A DNA stretch of 43,862 nucleotides from a virus. The DNA is taken from IMG/VR virus record IMGVR_UViG_3300047359_000869, positions 1 through 43,862 of that record, one strand, 5' to 3'. The stretch's first letter is position 1. The number at the start of each line of letters is the position of its first letter. Shown here one piece after another: positions 35,701 to 43,862 of the stretch. Below the pieces are notes generated by a model. It did no database searches. It saw only the letters and a list, made by a program, of their open reading frames with translations, and was not told where the DNA came from. The translations under genes and the position numbers were made by a program.

Positions 35701-38700
35701 GCAAGTACTCTATCATTAGATCTAATATACTTTAGAACGTCCCATTCAATACCCTTTTTACCAATCCAAACATAATCACCAACGTTAAGTGCTGACGGTG
35801 ATTCTGCTAATAAATCCTCATAGGTTGGTACTGATAATTTTACATCTTGCGGATTTACATATCCTGCTGTCGGTAAAACATTTTTTTGAACATCGTTAGT
35901 TGGAAACGGTTTATGATTATATCCTTGAGGTTTTAGATATGTTTCAAAAGGACGTATTCTATAAATTAAATCTGTTTCTTCACCTGTAACTGTGTCAACT
36001 AATTCAACAGGCTGTGGACTTAGTCTAAAGTTTGCTTCGTCAAGTGTATATTCAACTTCATCAAACGCTGTTGATGATCCATATTGACCTAATCTAAATC
36101 CCCATTCTTCATAAAAGTCTAAACTGTCTGCATCTGTGTTAGACAATGCATCAAACAATTTAGTTAAACTGTTTTTTGTACCTTTATCTTGAATAAATCC
36201 TTGATAGAATTTATACTGACTTACATCATCATTAATAATGTTTTCTAAGTACTTACGCTTTTGATATCCAATTAAATGCTGTGCTAGTCTTTGCTGATCA
36301 TTATCAAAGTTGTCTGTATCAAGATCATAAAAATCTCCAAACTGTTTTGCTTTATAATCTAAGTTTGCTTTCAATCCTGCTTCAGGACGAACTTCTAACT
36401 TTTCCCAGTCTGCATTATTAAATATATTTGTTCCAGGTATCTTTACCTTTGCAACATAATAAAATTCTTTATATTTAACTGTGTCGCCAACTGCATAATC
36501 TTTCCATTGCTCCCAAACAGTAGTAGTAGCACTATCGTAAATAAATCCTGGAATATTAAATCCACCTGTCCAAGCATCAGTTCTATATCCCATGACTTTA
36601 AGTCTTGCTTGACGATAGCCTGGAGCTTGGTCGTAAATTACATCTTTGAATACTGTTGTATTATCAAGTATTACTACATGTTCTTTTTGTACTAAAGGAA
36701 TATTAACATTGTAAATACCATCAGCAGTATTTCTAGTTGATACTGTAAATTCATTATCATTATCTCTACCAACTCTTACATATTCTGGTATTAATTTCTT
36801 ACCGTCTGCTTTTAATAAACTGTAGTCGTAAAATGTATCAAAAATATTGTCTGCTACATTTTTCTCTTTGTAAAACTTTAATTGGTTTGCACCCGGACTT
36901 AGTGTAATAACACTATTTTCTGCCCAACCTTGTGTTGTCCAGAATAAAAATTCTTTAGCACTTACTCTCCAGTTTTCTACATCTAAAATCTTATCACTAA
37001 AGTTATTAAATGAAAATCCTTCACTTTCTAAATACTTGCTATAACCTAATAAAAAGTCAACCACTTGCTGTACTGTTCTAAACATTGTACCATATGCAAG
37101 TTCTGCTGGCTCTTTAATTAGTTCAGTATTAAACTCACGTCTAAAGAATGCACTACGGCCGCCTTTCATAGGAAGTTCAGGTAACTTTTGATATAATGAC
37201 TGGTCAAAGTCTGATCCAGCTACGTGTTGAGCTTTAGCAACATAATATTCATTGCCAAATTGAATAATAGAACCTTCAGCGTATGTTTTATTCTCAGTCC
37301 ATTTTACAAAATCTTCACTAATACCGCCTACTGTAACAATTGGATCATCTGCTTTTGGTGTTGGTGTAAAATACTTAAAGTACGGATTAACTTTATCGTA
37401 TCCTCTAATAATAAATCCTTCAGCTTTCTTTTCAATAATTACACCACTGTACGAAACTAGTTCTGTAACAGAACTTGTGTTTAAGAAAATTTGATAATTT
37501 TCTTCTGGTACAAAAACATTGCCTTCATTGTAAGGAGTTCTTGAATCAAGTATTAATTTAAATTTACTCTTTTCAGTAAATCCACCAAGTTTAATTCCTA
37601 ACTTGTTGTCAACAGCTTTTATATTTGTTCTGTACTTTGTATAAACATCAGTATCTTTACTGTTTAAATAGTTTGCAATTACGTTTATTAATCCACAAGT
37701 GTTTACTCTTGTTTCATCTGTTGAAGTATTTGGAAATACTAAATCTTCTAATCTTAAACGCTTGCCTGTTGGACTATAAACAATAGTGCCTGCACTATCT
37801 CTAACAATTCTACTTCTATCCCAACCAAGACCACATACTCTACTTGGCTGATTTAACATTAAGGAAATTAATAATGCAAATGGATATTCGCTACTTCTTC
37901 TCCAAGCAGTTTCTGTTGGTCCTTCGTCACCAAAGTTAAATGGATTTTTAGTACTACCTAATACAAATTCTTTTGCATAGTTAGCATCAACAGGACTTAA
38001 TAAATTACCTGCATCATCAACCGGTATCCAATTAGTAAGACCTGGACGTTTGTAATGTTCTAAGTATTCTGCCGGAGCACCTGGCTTTCTGCATATACCA
38101 TCTTCAAGGTCTTGCCATAGCAACATGTTTTCACTTGTGTATGGTGCTTTACCATATTCTGTTTCCCACCATGTAGGCTTAACACTTAGTCCTAACATTT
38201 CCCATGGATGTGTATGTGGACGATCAGTATCAAATGCTTGTTTGTAAACTGCTCTCCAGTATCCTGGATTAGTAGTATTGTTTGCTCCTAGTGTTGAAGA
38301 ATAGTTATACGTAAATGTATCTGATGCTTCATAGAAATCATAGTTTGTATAATCTGGATTTCCTACAATTGATAGCCAATCAATAAATTCTGTAATCATT
38401 CCTTTATCAATAGCCCATTTAGGAATGCCTGTTTCTCTATTTGAGCCGCCAACAAAATCGTGTATATCAAATAGTGATGTGTTGTATGGAACTTTTAAGT
38501 TGTTATAAATTCTTTTTTCTAATTCAAGTAATAACTCATCTCTAAAGTCATTGTATGCTACAAAGGTAGATCCGTCATGTCCTCTAATAACAGTTTGGTC
38601 AACTCCGTAAGTGTTGTCAATAAACTTTTCAGGAACATATGCAGGATATAAACCTAACTTGGTAGGTGTTTCTGGAATATACGATCCGTCTGTGTTTTCG

Positions 38701-41606
38701 TATTCATATATTGTAATAACATCGTTAATAGCATTTGGAGTTAAAAACTTTACAAAGCCTTCAAACCCTACTTCAAATTCATAATCTTGTCCGTGGCAAA
38801 GTAACTCTCCGTTACGGTAAACACTTATTGCTTGGTTTGATAATGAACGCAAACTAAACTCTGCTGTTAAGCTATAGTATTCTTGCGATGCACTAAAAAC
38901 TGTATGAACAATTTCATTACTAATACCATGACCGATCATATCACTAAAGTAAAACGGCATGTCATTTGTTTTGTTTAAATTTAGTTCAGTTATTACTTTA
39001 TCAAAATGGATTCTTGATGATCCATCATAACCTAAGTTTTCAGCTATTTGTAAAAACTTTCTTCTAAACTTACCATACTCTGCTCTTGAAAATTTTAATG
39101 CGTTAACAATGTTTGCAGTTTTATCTGTTATATGATATACTGCAAGGTTAGCTAATCCACTATGCTGTGTAAATCTACTTCCGTATGGTGATAAGTTTCC
39201 TAAATCTCTTAGGTTACTTGTTCCAGGAAAAGATCCTGTCCAATCATTTCTAAATTCAGTAATACTTTCAACATGGTCATTAACTTCGCCTAGTGTAAAC
39301 GATTCAATATTTTCGTTCTTAGGATTACGCTCATAGTTAATTGGAAATTCGTAAACACCGTTAGCATTTTTCTTTGTAGCACTATCAGTTTTAATTACTA
39401 AAATATCGTCTTTTACAAGATCTTTTGTAAACGTAACATATGCTACACCATTGATTCTGTTTATAGCATAGTCTGTATTTTCTAATTTACGTTTATCGTT
39501 AACATAAACTCTAACCCAAAGGTCGTTTAAGTCTCCACTGCGATCATATACGTCAATAGCAAAATCATTAAACTGTGTTGCTACAACATATTGCCTGTTG
39601 ACTAATTGTTTACTTTCTGTATTACCTTTTATCCAACCACTTACATATGTAAATGTTTCTCTGTCGCTATACTGTCTTAGTACACCGTTATCAGACTTTG
39701 CAGTAATAACTGCATTATTTTGTTGGTATGTATGTGTTGTGTTTAACAAGTTAAAGTCAAACTCAATATCACCTGTATTTTCTAATGCTCTATAACTTAA
39801 AGGAAATCCTAATTCAACATCATTAGTTCCTGTACCTTGCTTGTAACTAAACAGTTTATTACCAATGAACGTTGTGCTAGGATATGTTGTTGTATTAGAA
39901 AAACTAACACCATTAGTATCAAACAAGTCAAACATTGGTGTTTGATTAGTTGCTGTTTTTTCTTGTGCTACACACCATTTAGTTCCGTTGTAATACCACA
40001 TTTTACCTTTGTTAGTATTACCAGCTTCAACTAGTACTACTTCATTTAACAATGGTGCTGTATCAGTTTCTTCAATTAAACTAATTTGTCTAATATTGTT
40101 ATGAGTAATAAAGTTTACTTTGTAAATTTTACCGTTAACTCTTGTATCAGGATCACCTGTAAACAAGATACGCATACCGTCTGCAATATCAACTCCGTCA
40201 ATATTATAACCTAATGAACCTTCAATAGTACTAAACACATCAGATGTAAATGTATCAATTAAGTCTACATTATCTTTTGCTGAAGTTCCAAACTCATGTA
40301 ATTTAATATTTTCGTTAAATTCAACGATTGGACGTTTGGCTCTGTTTGCTTGATCTATTTCTGGAACAATTCCATTAATAGTTGCTGTAGTTTCGATAAC
40401 AGATTTGTGTGTCCATCTGTTATATCTTGACCATGGATTTAAATCATTACTTGATCTGTTCATACAAACATAATCTTTTGTACCTGCAAAACTATTTGCA
40501 TTACTAAACGGTACTCTGTCAAATGCTTCTGAATCAAACGGTACTGGTTTGTCTGTAGAATATGTTCCAGGTATTTGTACGTTTGCTTCGGATACTAATT
40601 TAATTTTATCTCCTACACCTTCAACATACCATTCGCCTTCGGCATATTTTGCAGGAGTTACATCACCTTGGAAATATACTTTCATTCCATTTGATAACGC
40701 ATACCCGTTTGACATTGTATAACTTTGTTTGCCAAGTATTTCTGCTTCAACATCAATTTTACTGTTTTCTACAATATCATAAATTTTAATTAATCCACTT
40801 GTATTAATATCATTACCATTAATATAATATAATGTATCTGGTGCATTAATATCAACTTCAAATGTAATTGTACCAACATCAGTTGTTTGTGTACTATCGT
40901 CAACGCCAGTTGTATATAATACTTCAGCATCTAAACTTCTAGCAGTTCTAAATGTTAAAGGCATACCTGGAGTATTAAGAACAAACGTATATGTTTGTCC
41001 TCTATATAATTTTAATGATGGGTTTTGTGTTTTGCCATCTGGGGAAAATACATATGCAGTATTATCAAGATTGTCTTGACTAGTAACAGTAAATGTACTG
41101 TCAATATCTTTGGCTTGTCCTGCAACACCAATACCTATTGGACCGTTTGGTAACCAATAATATTCTCTGTAGTTAGTAAACTTATCCCAATTAATATGTG
41201 GGTTCCAAGAATAGTATTCTTGTTTGTTTAGTACGCTATCGTTATTAACTGTACCATTGAATGCTTTAATTTGATTTTTAAAATCGTTATAATCTTTGTA
41301 GAATGTAACGTTGTTTAATTCATCTTGAACTATTGTAGCAGGTTCAAACTGATAGTTTTCTCTATCAGCATTAGTATCTGAAATATAATTATCAGATGCA
41401 ACTCTAGCTTTTGCAATACGTCTTCCGTAGTATGCTGATATCTTTTCAGCAACTCCTGGATTTAAAAGTTGATCGAGTGTAGCACTAAGAAACTTTTTAT
41501 TCGACTCCGTTCTAAAATACTTAGGTAGGTGATCTGCACTAGTTCTTTTAGATTGATTTGCTCCAACTGGAAGAGCAGTATCGGATTGATTATCGTTAAA
41601 AGCCAT
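26772..41606 (-). CDS. Giant virion structural protein (4,944 residues), in the gp7 position
   Basis: This single uninterrupted frame of 14.8 kb encodes a protein of roughly 540 kDa. Residues 24-175 (HLPKYFRTESNKKFL, YYGRRIAK, EYYSWNPHINWDKF and EYYWLPNGP) resemble the N-terminus of large structural proteins in marine T4-like phages. Four W/Y-rich units of the kind Y-x-x-GD-x-V-x-Y-x-x-x-Y-Y-x-A near 1450, 1710, 2200 and 2815 look like carbohydrate-binding modules. FG-GAP-like blades occur near 2155, 2930, 2980 and 3090. GSGY-type motifs occur near 3535 and 3900. The C-terminal ~900 residues repeat a GDGST...F...VVVNG beta unit. It follows the gp6-like gene by 13 bases, where T4 has gp7, so a baseplate wedge role is inferred. 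Start: ATG after AGGGG. Confidence 0.8.
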   Translation of the reverse strand: MAFNDNQSDTALPVGANQSKRTSADHLPKYFRTESNKKFLSATLDQLLNPGVAEKISAYYGRRIAKARVASDNYISDTNADRENYQFEPATIVQDELNNVTFYKDYNDFKNQIKAFNGTVNNDSVLNKQEYYSWNPHINWDKFTNYREYYWLPNGPIGIGVAGQAKDIDSTFTVTSQDNLDNTAYVFSPDGKTQNPSLKLYRGQTYTFVLNTPGMPLTFRTARSLDAEVLYTTGVDDSTQTTDVGTITFEVDINAPDTLYYINGNDINTSGLIKIYDIVENSKIDVEAEILGKQSYTMSNGYALSNGMKVYFQGDVTPAKYAEGEWYVEGVGDKIKLVSEANVQIPGTYSTDKPVPFDSEAFDRVPFSNANSFAGTKDYVCMNRSSNDLNPWSRYNRWTHKSVIETTATINGIVPEIDQANRAKRPIVEFNENIKLHEFGTSAKDNVDLIDTFTSDVFSTIEGSLGYNIDGVDIADGMRILFTGDPDTRVNGKIYKVNFITHNNIRQISLIEETDTAPLLNEVVLVEAGNTNKGKMWYYNGTKWCVAQEKTATNQTPMFDLFDTNGVSFSNTTTYPSTTFIGNKLFSYKQGTGTNDVELGFPLSYRALENTGDIEFDFNLLNTTHTYQQNNAVITAKSDNGVLRQYSDRETFTYVSGWIKGNTESKQLVNRQYVVATQFNDFAIDVYDRSGDLNDLWVRVYVNDKRKLENTDYAINRINGVAYVTFTKDLVKDDILVIKTDSATKKNANGVYEFPINYERNPKNENIESFTLGEVNDHVESITEFRNDWTGSFPGTSNLRDLGNLSPYGSRFTQHSGLANLAVYHITDKTANIVNALKFSRAEYGKFRRKFLQIAENLGYDGSSRIHFDKVITELNLNKTNDMPFYFSDMIGHGISNEIVHTVFSASQEYYSLTAEFSLRSLSNQAISVYRNGELLCHGQDYEFEVGFEGFVKFLTPNAINDVITIYEYENTDGSYIPETPTKLGLYPAYVPEKFIDNTYGVDQTVIRGHDGSTFVAYNDFRDELLLELEKRIYNNLKVPYNTSLFDIHDFVGGSNRETGIPKWAIDKGMITEFIDWLSIVGNPDYTNYDFYEASDTFTYNYSSTLGANNTTNPGYWRAVYKQAFDTDRPHTHPWEMLGLSVKPTWWETEYGKAPYTSENMLLWQDLEDGICRKPGAPAEYLEHYKRPGLTNWIPVDDAGNLLSPVDANYAKEFVLGSTKNPFNFGDEGPTETAWRRSSEYPFALLISLMLNQPSRVCGLGWDRSRIVRDSAGTIVYSPTGKRLRLEDLVFPNTSTDETRVNTCGLINVIANYLNSKDTDVYTKYRTNIKAVDNKLGIKLGGFTEKSKFKLILDSRTPYNEGNVFVPEENYQIFLNTSSVTELVSYSGVIIEKKAEGFIIRGYDKVNPYFKYFTPTPKADDPIVTVGGISEDFVKWTENKTYAEGSIIQFGNEYYVAKAQHVAGSDFDQSLYQKLPELPMKGGRSAFFRREFNTELIKEPAELAYGTMFRTVQQVVDFLLGYSKYLESEGFSFNNFSDKILDVENWRVSAKEFLFWTTQGWAENSVITLSPGANQLKFYKEKNVADNIFDTFYDYSLLKADGKKLIPEYVRVGRDNDNEFTVSTRNTADGIYNVNIPLVQKEHVVILDNTTVFKDVIYDQAPGYRQARLKVMGYRTDAWTGGFNIPGFIYDSATTTVWEQWKDYAVGDTVKYKEFYYVAKVKIPGTNIFNNADWEKLEVRPEAGLKANLDYKAKQFGDFYDLDTDNFDNDQQRLAQHLIGYQKRKYLENIINDDVSQYKFYQGFIQDKGTKNSLTKLFDALSNTDADSLDFYEEWGFRLGQYGSSTAFDEVEYTLDEANFRLSPQPVELVDTVTGEETDLIYRIRPFETYLKPQGYNHKPFPTNDVQKNVLPTAGYVNPQDVKLSVPTYEDLLAESPSALNVGDYVWIGKKGIEWDVLKYIRSNDRVLAIQTTSITGVEEFVITLGKQSKYEVDEIIGIVDVEGAEKFFKVKRNELDTLICYPNGTVEDAELVNGFVTKFNSNRTTSFDSANLLLSDYNNDLKVGETIWIDKDITDNWLVLKNEPVHSEQQVLSNIKTSDSSVEFGKVIAADQRNTTLAISAPGNSEVYLFGRTTDTTDFTHLQTIEDPGSTYYSGNGNFGKSVAIAEDGEFLAIGAPQASNVKTLYKGEFSDSSNYATNDIVSYKQNLWKANYGITAASGSFTFNSYQASHDVAVASYADGAYPETVYAIRGRYSFDGATDHILVRAPKDPYEGSSVNDKISLQWNQYSQNYPNGILPFGVNGPGTASFEGTKVIAGKIDAILYVDNILRTPAVGDIVSTPTAIGTVQDIIIDNVNSAMLYMTDVNGEFESTGSLITNGVDMGTYEAVEFANPNTTYGGWWRIDGINSFTTTEKTITVPNLVIGDFILETESRTPEVAANTMDDVNAFNNDIGNPTKGGKIGILSYYDKQGLPVTEPYWFVRAPKAITDTLSPTDNFTMSMNQVRDSLNTLYDPSALGLSFNYINSPHTVHDLWDGYIDITFTNFTPPPNQVPYVPVEGDIVTQLFTGAYAEVAYVQEGLLGARVFVKNLNTSAGVFAYGNTHGATGDLHISNWQGQGFNRLTGRIESTDLTTDFSGKYIVVRNNDSTLLQVVTPSFKNEIEFQFYTNRSVTGAARTANIPSPLNKEYTQIFNLPIDPKDGVASSYSNEGAYFIYNKTGSGEYSLQHGYTNLERGNNKNLGTQIEMTKQDNLYRLFVSAPGAGNGTNPGRIHFIKHGVDSNGSEFNWAFTNNPSYKGVFSDAVPYYTDDIVLYNNQFYKSLTNQVASAFSSSWILLAQNIDFIGYVPNDTGYQPDGDSTFDNESNTLYNFAHPFTVNKNGNVLATVADFENATPKIAIYRFNNNHYEYSQVIDTPVASTKYASAIAISDDGELIAVGAPLDDSIANDNGKVYVYKNTEGTFNLFQELYSPDSSVAERFGQTVDFSGNELMISSQGGNLVDNTSFDRYTAAMDPQPQTYLDDSTLVTAQYVNSKESDLAVETTYDNNLTQFSKENLDSGEVFIYQYVGGYLLYAEKLAFNNSNVERFGEFIHASNNHIYVSMPELSASNTGNNFIGTVVDYKRQRNELPWKTYRSPTRQVDLDKFKGVFVYSKDGSGTATQLDYIDPIQGKIAGPAEEELAFTTPFDPATYTQTDQSNVNVDTENYWANEHVGKLWWDISTVQWIEPYQNNIIYNTANFNQQMVGSSIDVYEWVETSLTPTQWLELADTEDGLARGISGTPKYGTTTFVTKRLYNSVSSSFYNKYYYWVKNTKIIPTLENRRSSAYDVAQLINDPAGQGYKFVAVYSNDRFGLYNCGSLVEEDKKAINFRYWTIPNQEINQHNQYQLITDGLATSKPNKDLEAKWIDSLVGVDIYNRPVPDPALSPKQKYGVLNRPRQSMFKNSTEALKQVIERTNRVLAKELIVDEYSFTNLLSSDPQPDIISSKYDVAIDTYSELSFVNISKVKPATLTPVFEEGKLVRVDITNPGSGYITVPTYEFEQVGDGEKAQVTLTLNTAGGIGSVTVRNPGKNYSPNTNLSVRLFSVLVKSDETVNSKWSIFSYNTVLAEYQRTATQAYDVSNWWNYIDWYDAGYSKFTDIDFTIDESYLLTSLNDTIGDIIKIKNIGTGGWLLLEKISNEEASDYTSNYRTIGRQDGTIEFKEELYNFTKSFVGFDGLSYDTAFYDNQPTNELRIILKSLRDDIFVDGLEVEYNQLFLASIRYAFAEQPFVDWAFKTSFIKAKHNAGDLQQKVTFQNDSLPSYEEFVKETKPFKTKIREYLSNYTKTDLTSSSISDFDFAPQYNEDTQRIEPASLKVKDNLIYGQDATLNTYPNKHWLDNVGFEVASCNISDKGLGYTEIPVIKFVGGGGTGAKGLAKLGSGGSVVSIEVTNPGSGYLSAPTIEIEGSLSTVNESRIAKASAQLGNSKIRAMHLRSKFDRVTGTFLITSLAETQTFAGNNSKTFFDVKWPMDVRRNQVTITVNGIEELQGNYSVSNEEYTDKSYTRYKGRITFDNPPANNAVIVVTYKKDVSMLQAQDRINLFYNPSTGQLGNDISQLMDGVDYGGVQVKSFAFNTGTGYGNEPYYTTTWDSYDATYEDEIFQLDGSTQVLTLSAPLVNGVTYNVYKNGIRIDDPEYDGSTVPGNPNAVMNSLVGDGTTDTFVIDNDKIPTAGNDVIVIRKSTSDGSFLPDADAYDTMLQGGDIAYSTAKGISAEEIVVDGDGFVTPLTSKGPEELVPGQLLDSVNIKVYDRINDGSSIINNYNYIYTGSRTFKLDRVPASSKDVFVKANGTILDSGNNSLFTVNYQDKTLTLDNSVAIANGQSVNIITMSANGENILDADTFTGDGSTSVFVTSVKFKQGLSLFITKDGAPIDAVLAETDSTYETAGQVLLRLPIAPLPGELIQYVIYDSAAKSFSQISIDEFTGSGSLQTFNLANAPFTQRPLANSVVVKVGNKILTPGYNQQYTVSSTREYKLRDWQVGLAQIPAEKIKVFLNGVEQILSTSYIWNRFNSSVELFAGVGNNGDILDVYLLGDGEYDFGVFDANGYWNETPNQVQLTTAPQNGEKVTVYQFSNHDVAKIERINLDVVARATLTTDTKEYNEYHQLANGFIKLRTPAIDTSYVWLTKNGVLLSPNVEYALLEDKVTIRVAVDIDANDEMEVIHFSNSTIIPKFGFSQFKDMLNRTHFKRLGDESRYFLAEDLNYYDTSIKVTNSDTLPQPNKDRSIPGIVFIDGERIEYYLKEGGVLRQLRRGTLGTGIATVHAKGTELIDQSNKQTVPYQDRTLQQTFTADGSTSSIVVDFIPNSVHEFEIFVAGKRLRKNAINTYDPTVDLDSPEADIVSPAEFSVDGTTSTVVLAETPPINTKIVVVRRIGKPWTDSGIPLHRQENDIARFLRTTEVALPK

Positions 41607-41619
41607 TTAGCTTATCCCC

Positions 41620-43860
41620 TTAATAAGATGAACTACTGTAAGTAGTGCCACTTGTAATTCCGCTGTTTGTTGACGTACTTGACGCTGTTACAACATTTCC
41701 TGTTGCTTGTATTCTACTTGCCGTAATTGCATCAATAACTTGAACATCATCAACTGTCGCACCACTGATAAAAATTTCATCTGATTCGCTACGTATTTCA
41801 AACAAACTACCAAATGCTTGTCCTGTTTGTTTTGGAACAATAATCAAACTTACTAAGTCCGGGTTAACTGCGTTCATTACGTATGTGCTTAATTCTGTAA
41901 AGTAAAAAGTATCACCAAAGTCCCAGTTCTCTAATGCAAAGAATTGGTTGATTGCATTAATAACTTTTGATTTAATATCATTATCATTAACAACTTGTTC
42001 TGGGTTTTTTACAATTTTAAATGTTGCCTGCATATTAGTTTCTGCTTTATCTCCGAACAGTACTTTATACTTAACTGGATGATAAATTAGCTCATCACTA
42101 ATTGACTTAATTTTATTAATTTCAGCACCATAACTATTAAACAAGTTATCACTACTTGGAGGCAATGGTAAACTTGATGTTACACCACTTAAATATTGTC
42201 TAAAGTTTGTATCGTATGTTTTTGTTAACAAGTAACAATCATTAATATTAGAACTACTTGGATCAATACGAGCATCATCATCTGCTGTATGCACATAATG
42301 GAATTTTAATTTATCTCTACCTGTGAATGCTTTGTAGTCTGTTGTTTGTGTTAGTAACAATGTAGTTGCATCATACTTTTTAAATACATCTGTTTTTACA
42401 ACATAAAATACTTTTCCTGTTGGCATGCCTGAAGTTTGAATAAAACTATCATTAGTAACAACTGTAATTTTTTCAATATCATTGTCAACATATTTAAAAT
42501 CTTCAATATTATCTGATGTTATGTATTTCTTTAAGAAAACAAATTTATCATTAACATTAGTTTCAGGTGCAATTAATACGTTAAATGTATCTGGATCATC
42601 AACAACTGAATCATCGTCTGTATCAAAGAACCCAACTTCAACTTTTTTGCTATCAATATATCCTTCAGGATCTCTATACTCTTTTGTAATTTGCCAAGGA
42701 TAATCAATAGTAAATGGTGTAATAGCATCTGGAACTGTATTAATAGATAGTACTTCAATTTTATCTTTAACAATTTGTCCTGTTTTATTATCGTAAATTT
42801 TTTGTTCGCTATCGTAAAAGAATTTAATTTCTTGATTACTTTCAAACACATATCGTAACCCTCTGTAACTTACAGTATACTGAGCTCCGTCTGTTTCAAA
42901 TAGTAACAACCAACTTGCATCTAATTGCTGGTTAGTAATATCACCTGTTTTACCTGTACTAAAGTTACTTGTGATATCTAAATTGTTTTCTGTAATTAAA
43001 CGCCATTGTCTTAAATTCGTATCGTATCTTAATCCAAATGTTTTGTATGCAAAAATTTGATCAATAATTTGTGTTTTAACATCAGTAACAAGTGCTTTAC
43101 TAAACTTTGGTCTAATCTCTGAAAGTACTGCACCTGTTGGTATTACATCGTTAAATGCAATTGGTCCACTACCGTCAGTATTATCAGTTCTGCCATCGCC
43201 TACTACAGAAATAACTTTAGTCCAAGAATATGTTTTTGTTCCTGCTGGTAAAATATTTCCAGTTGCAAGTGTACCATCTTTAGCAAAATACTGTCCTGCT
43301 GGTGCAACAAATTTAATTAAACTTCCTGGTTCAATAAAACGTAATCCACTACCTGTAAATGTTCCAACTTGGTATGTAGAACTAACTGAATCTAAAAACT
43401 TACCTGTACTGTAATTTGTACTTGTTGACGACTGTGACCAACTTGCTTGTAAATCAGAAACTAAAACTTTTGGAAACTTATCTAAGTAATAATTAATAAC
43501 TGATGTTTTTGACAGTATTGGAGTAATTGTATTTTCAATAGTACCTTCAACATCTGTTCTAGTACTAAAAGTAAACGACTCTTTACTGTCTGTTAATTCT
43601 TTGTATAGCAAACCGTCTGTACCAAACAAACTAGTATTTGAATACTTTCCTGTTGCATCAAGTAAATCGTAATATCTACTAATACCACTTGCTGTTCTAT
43701 TAACAGTTTTTACTTTAATAATTTCTTGGCTAACTCCTAATGGTGCAACTTGGTAATCTTCACCAGTTACCATTCTATTTTGTGTGTAGTACGTTGCAGG
43801 AGCATTTGCTTTAATACTTGCGTTTGATTCACTTAAACTTGCATTGTCAACTGTATACTT
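41620..43860 (-). CDS. Baseplate wedge protein, gp6-like, 5' end cut by the window edge
   Basis: The frame is open to the right edge: 29 codons before the first ATG (43773) continue as KYTVDNASLSESNASIKANA and then PATYYTQNR, so the true start is outside the window. The segment YYTQNRMVTGEDYQVAPLGV, the following ISRYYDLLDATGKY, and FYFTELSTYVMNAVNPDLVS near the end match my memory of gp6 proteins of marine T4-like phages. gp6 forms the dimeric ring linking baseplate wedges. The Ser/Thr-rich tail (last ~25 residues) is low complexity. The next gene downstream is the giant protein. The identification rests on remembered sequence, not a search. Confidence 0.68.
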   Translation of the reverse strand, partial: KYTVDNASLSESNASIKANAPATYYTQNRMVTGEDYQVAPLGVSQEIIKVKTVNRTASGISRYYDLLDATGKYSNTSLFGTDGLLYKELTDSKESFTFSTRTDVEGTIENTITPILSKTSVINYYLDKFPKVLVSDLQASWSQSSTSTNYSTGKFLDSVSSTYQVGTFTGSGLRFIEPGSLIKFVAPAGQYFAKDGTLATGNILPAGTKTYSWTKVISVVGDGRTDNTDGSGPIAFNDVIPTGAVLSEIRPKFSKALVTDVKTQIIDQIFAYKTFGLRYDTNLRQWRLITENNLDITSNFSTGKTGDITNQQLDASWLLLFETDGAQYTVSYRGLRYVFESNQEIKFFYDSEQKIYDNKTGQIVKDKIEVLSINTVPDAITPFTIDYPWQITKEYRDPEGYIDSKKVEVGFFDTDDDSVVDDPDTFNVLIAPETNVNDKFVFLKKYITSDNIEDFKYVDNDIEKITVVTNDSFIQTSGMPTGKVFYVVKTDVFKKYDATTLLLTQTTDYKAFTGRDKLKFHYVHTADDDARIDPSSSNINDCYLLTKTYDTNFRQYLSGVTSSLPLPPSSDNLFNSYGAEINKIKSISDELIYHPVKYKVLFGDKAETNMQATFKIVKNPEQVVNDNDIKSKVINAINQFFALENWDFGDTFYFTELSTYVMNAVNPDLVSLIIVPKQTGQAFGSLFEIRSESDEIFISGATVDDVQVIDAITASRIQATGNVVTASSTSTNSGITSGTTYSSSSY

Positions 43861-43862
43861 TA

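Noticed and set aside
1-43862. tRNA genes, CRISPR arrays, insertion sequences, integrase and attachment sites
   Set aside because: The strand is almost fully coding. No cloverleaf-like segment, direct-repeat/spacer series, transposase motif or integrase was seen.

Overview
The window looks like a contiguous piece of a T4-like (contractile-tail) marine bacteriophage genome. The grounds are: a right-hand structural block with a gp6-like baseplate-wedge protein, several tail-fibre proteins and a tail-collar domain; short stop/start overlaps between nearly all genes; an AT-rich sequence; and NATAAATA boxes (the T4 late-promoter type) in the few spaces between genes. No photosynthesis, replication or packaging gene is present, so the host cannot be read from the window. 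Family names are my recognition from the protein sequences; no database search was run.

Layout from right to left. (1) 43860-19865, minus strand: the virion module. It holds the C-terminal part of a gp6-like baseplate wedge protein (cut by the right edge), one enormous 4,944-residue structural protein of 14.8 kb, a 205-residue structural protein, three tail-fibre-like proteins sharing an N-terminal module (676, 603 and 496 residues) and a 297-residue structural protein. (2) 19813-13781, minus strand: an accessory block with a small unknown protein, two GT8-like glycosyltransferases, an unknown beta-rich protein, a GT-A-like glycosyltransferase and two N-terminal-twitch radical SAM enzymes. 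(3) 11667-13803, plus strand: a glycosyltransferase-like protein and an SGNH hydrolase-like protein. (4) 11605-2960, minus strand: a nucleotide-sugar dehydrogenase, an SGNH hydrolase, a second GT-A-like protein, four radical SAM enzymes, a small membrane protein, a methyltransferase, a 2-oxoglutarate oxygenase-like protein and a GC-richer 68-residue ORF. (5) 3-2993, plus strand: two beta-propeller-like proteins (the first cut by the left edge) translationally overlapped with a seventh radical SAM enzyme.

The striking content is areas 2-5: about 20 kb directly downstream of the tail-fibre genes carries seven radical SAM enzymes of three architectures, at least four and probably five glycosyltransferase-like proteins, two SGNH hydrolases, a nucleotide-sugar dehydrogenase, a methyltransferase and an oxygenase. 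I read it as a phage-borne modification cassette that makes or transfers unusual sugar or peptide modifications, acting either on virion fibres or on the host envelope. That function is inference; the enzyme families are supported by motifs.

There is no gene-free stretch above about 65 bases. The largest gaps are 11606-11666, a divergent promoter region, and 19814-19864, which holds a 17-base palindrome and a late-promoter-like box. No tRNA, CRISPR array, insertion sequence, integrase or classical intrinsic terminator was found.
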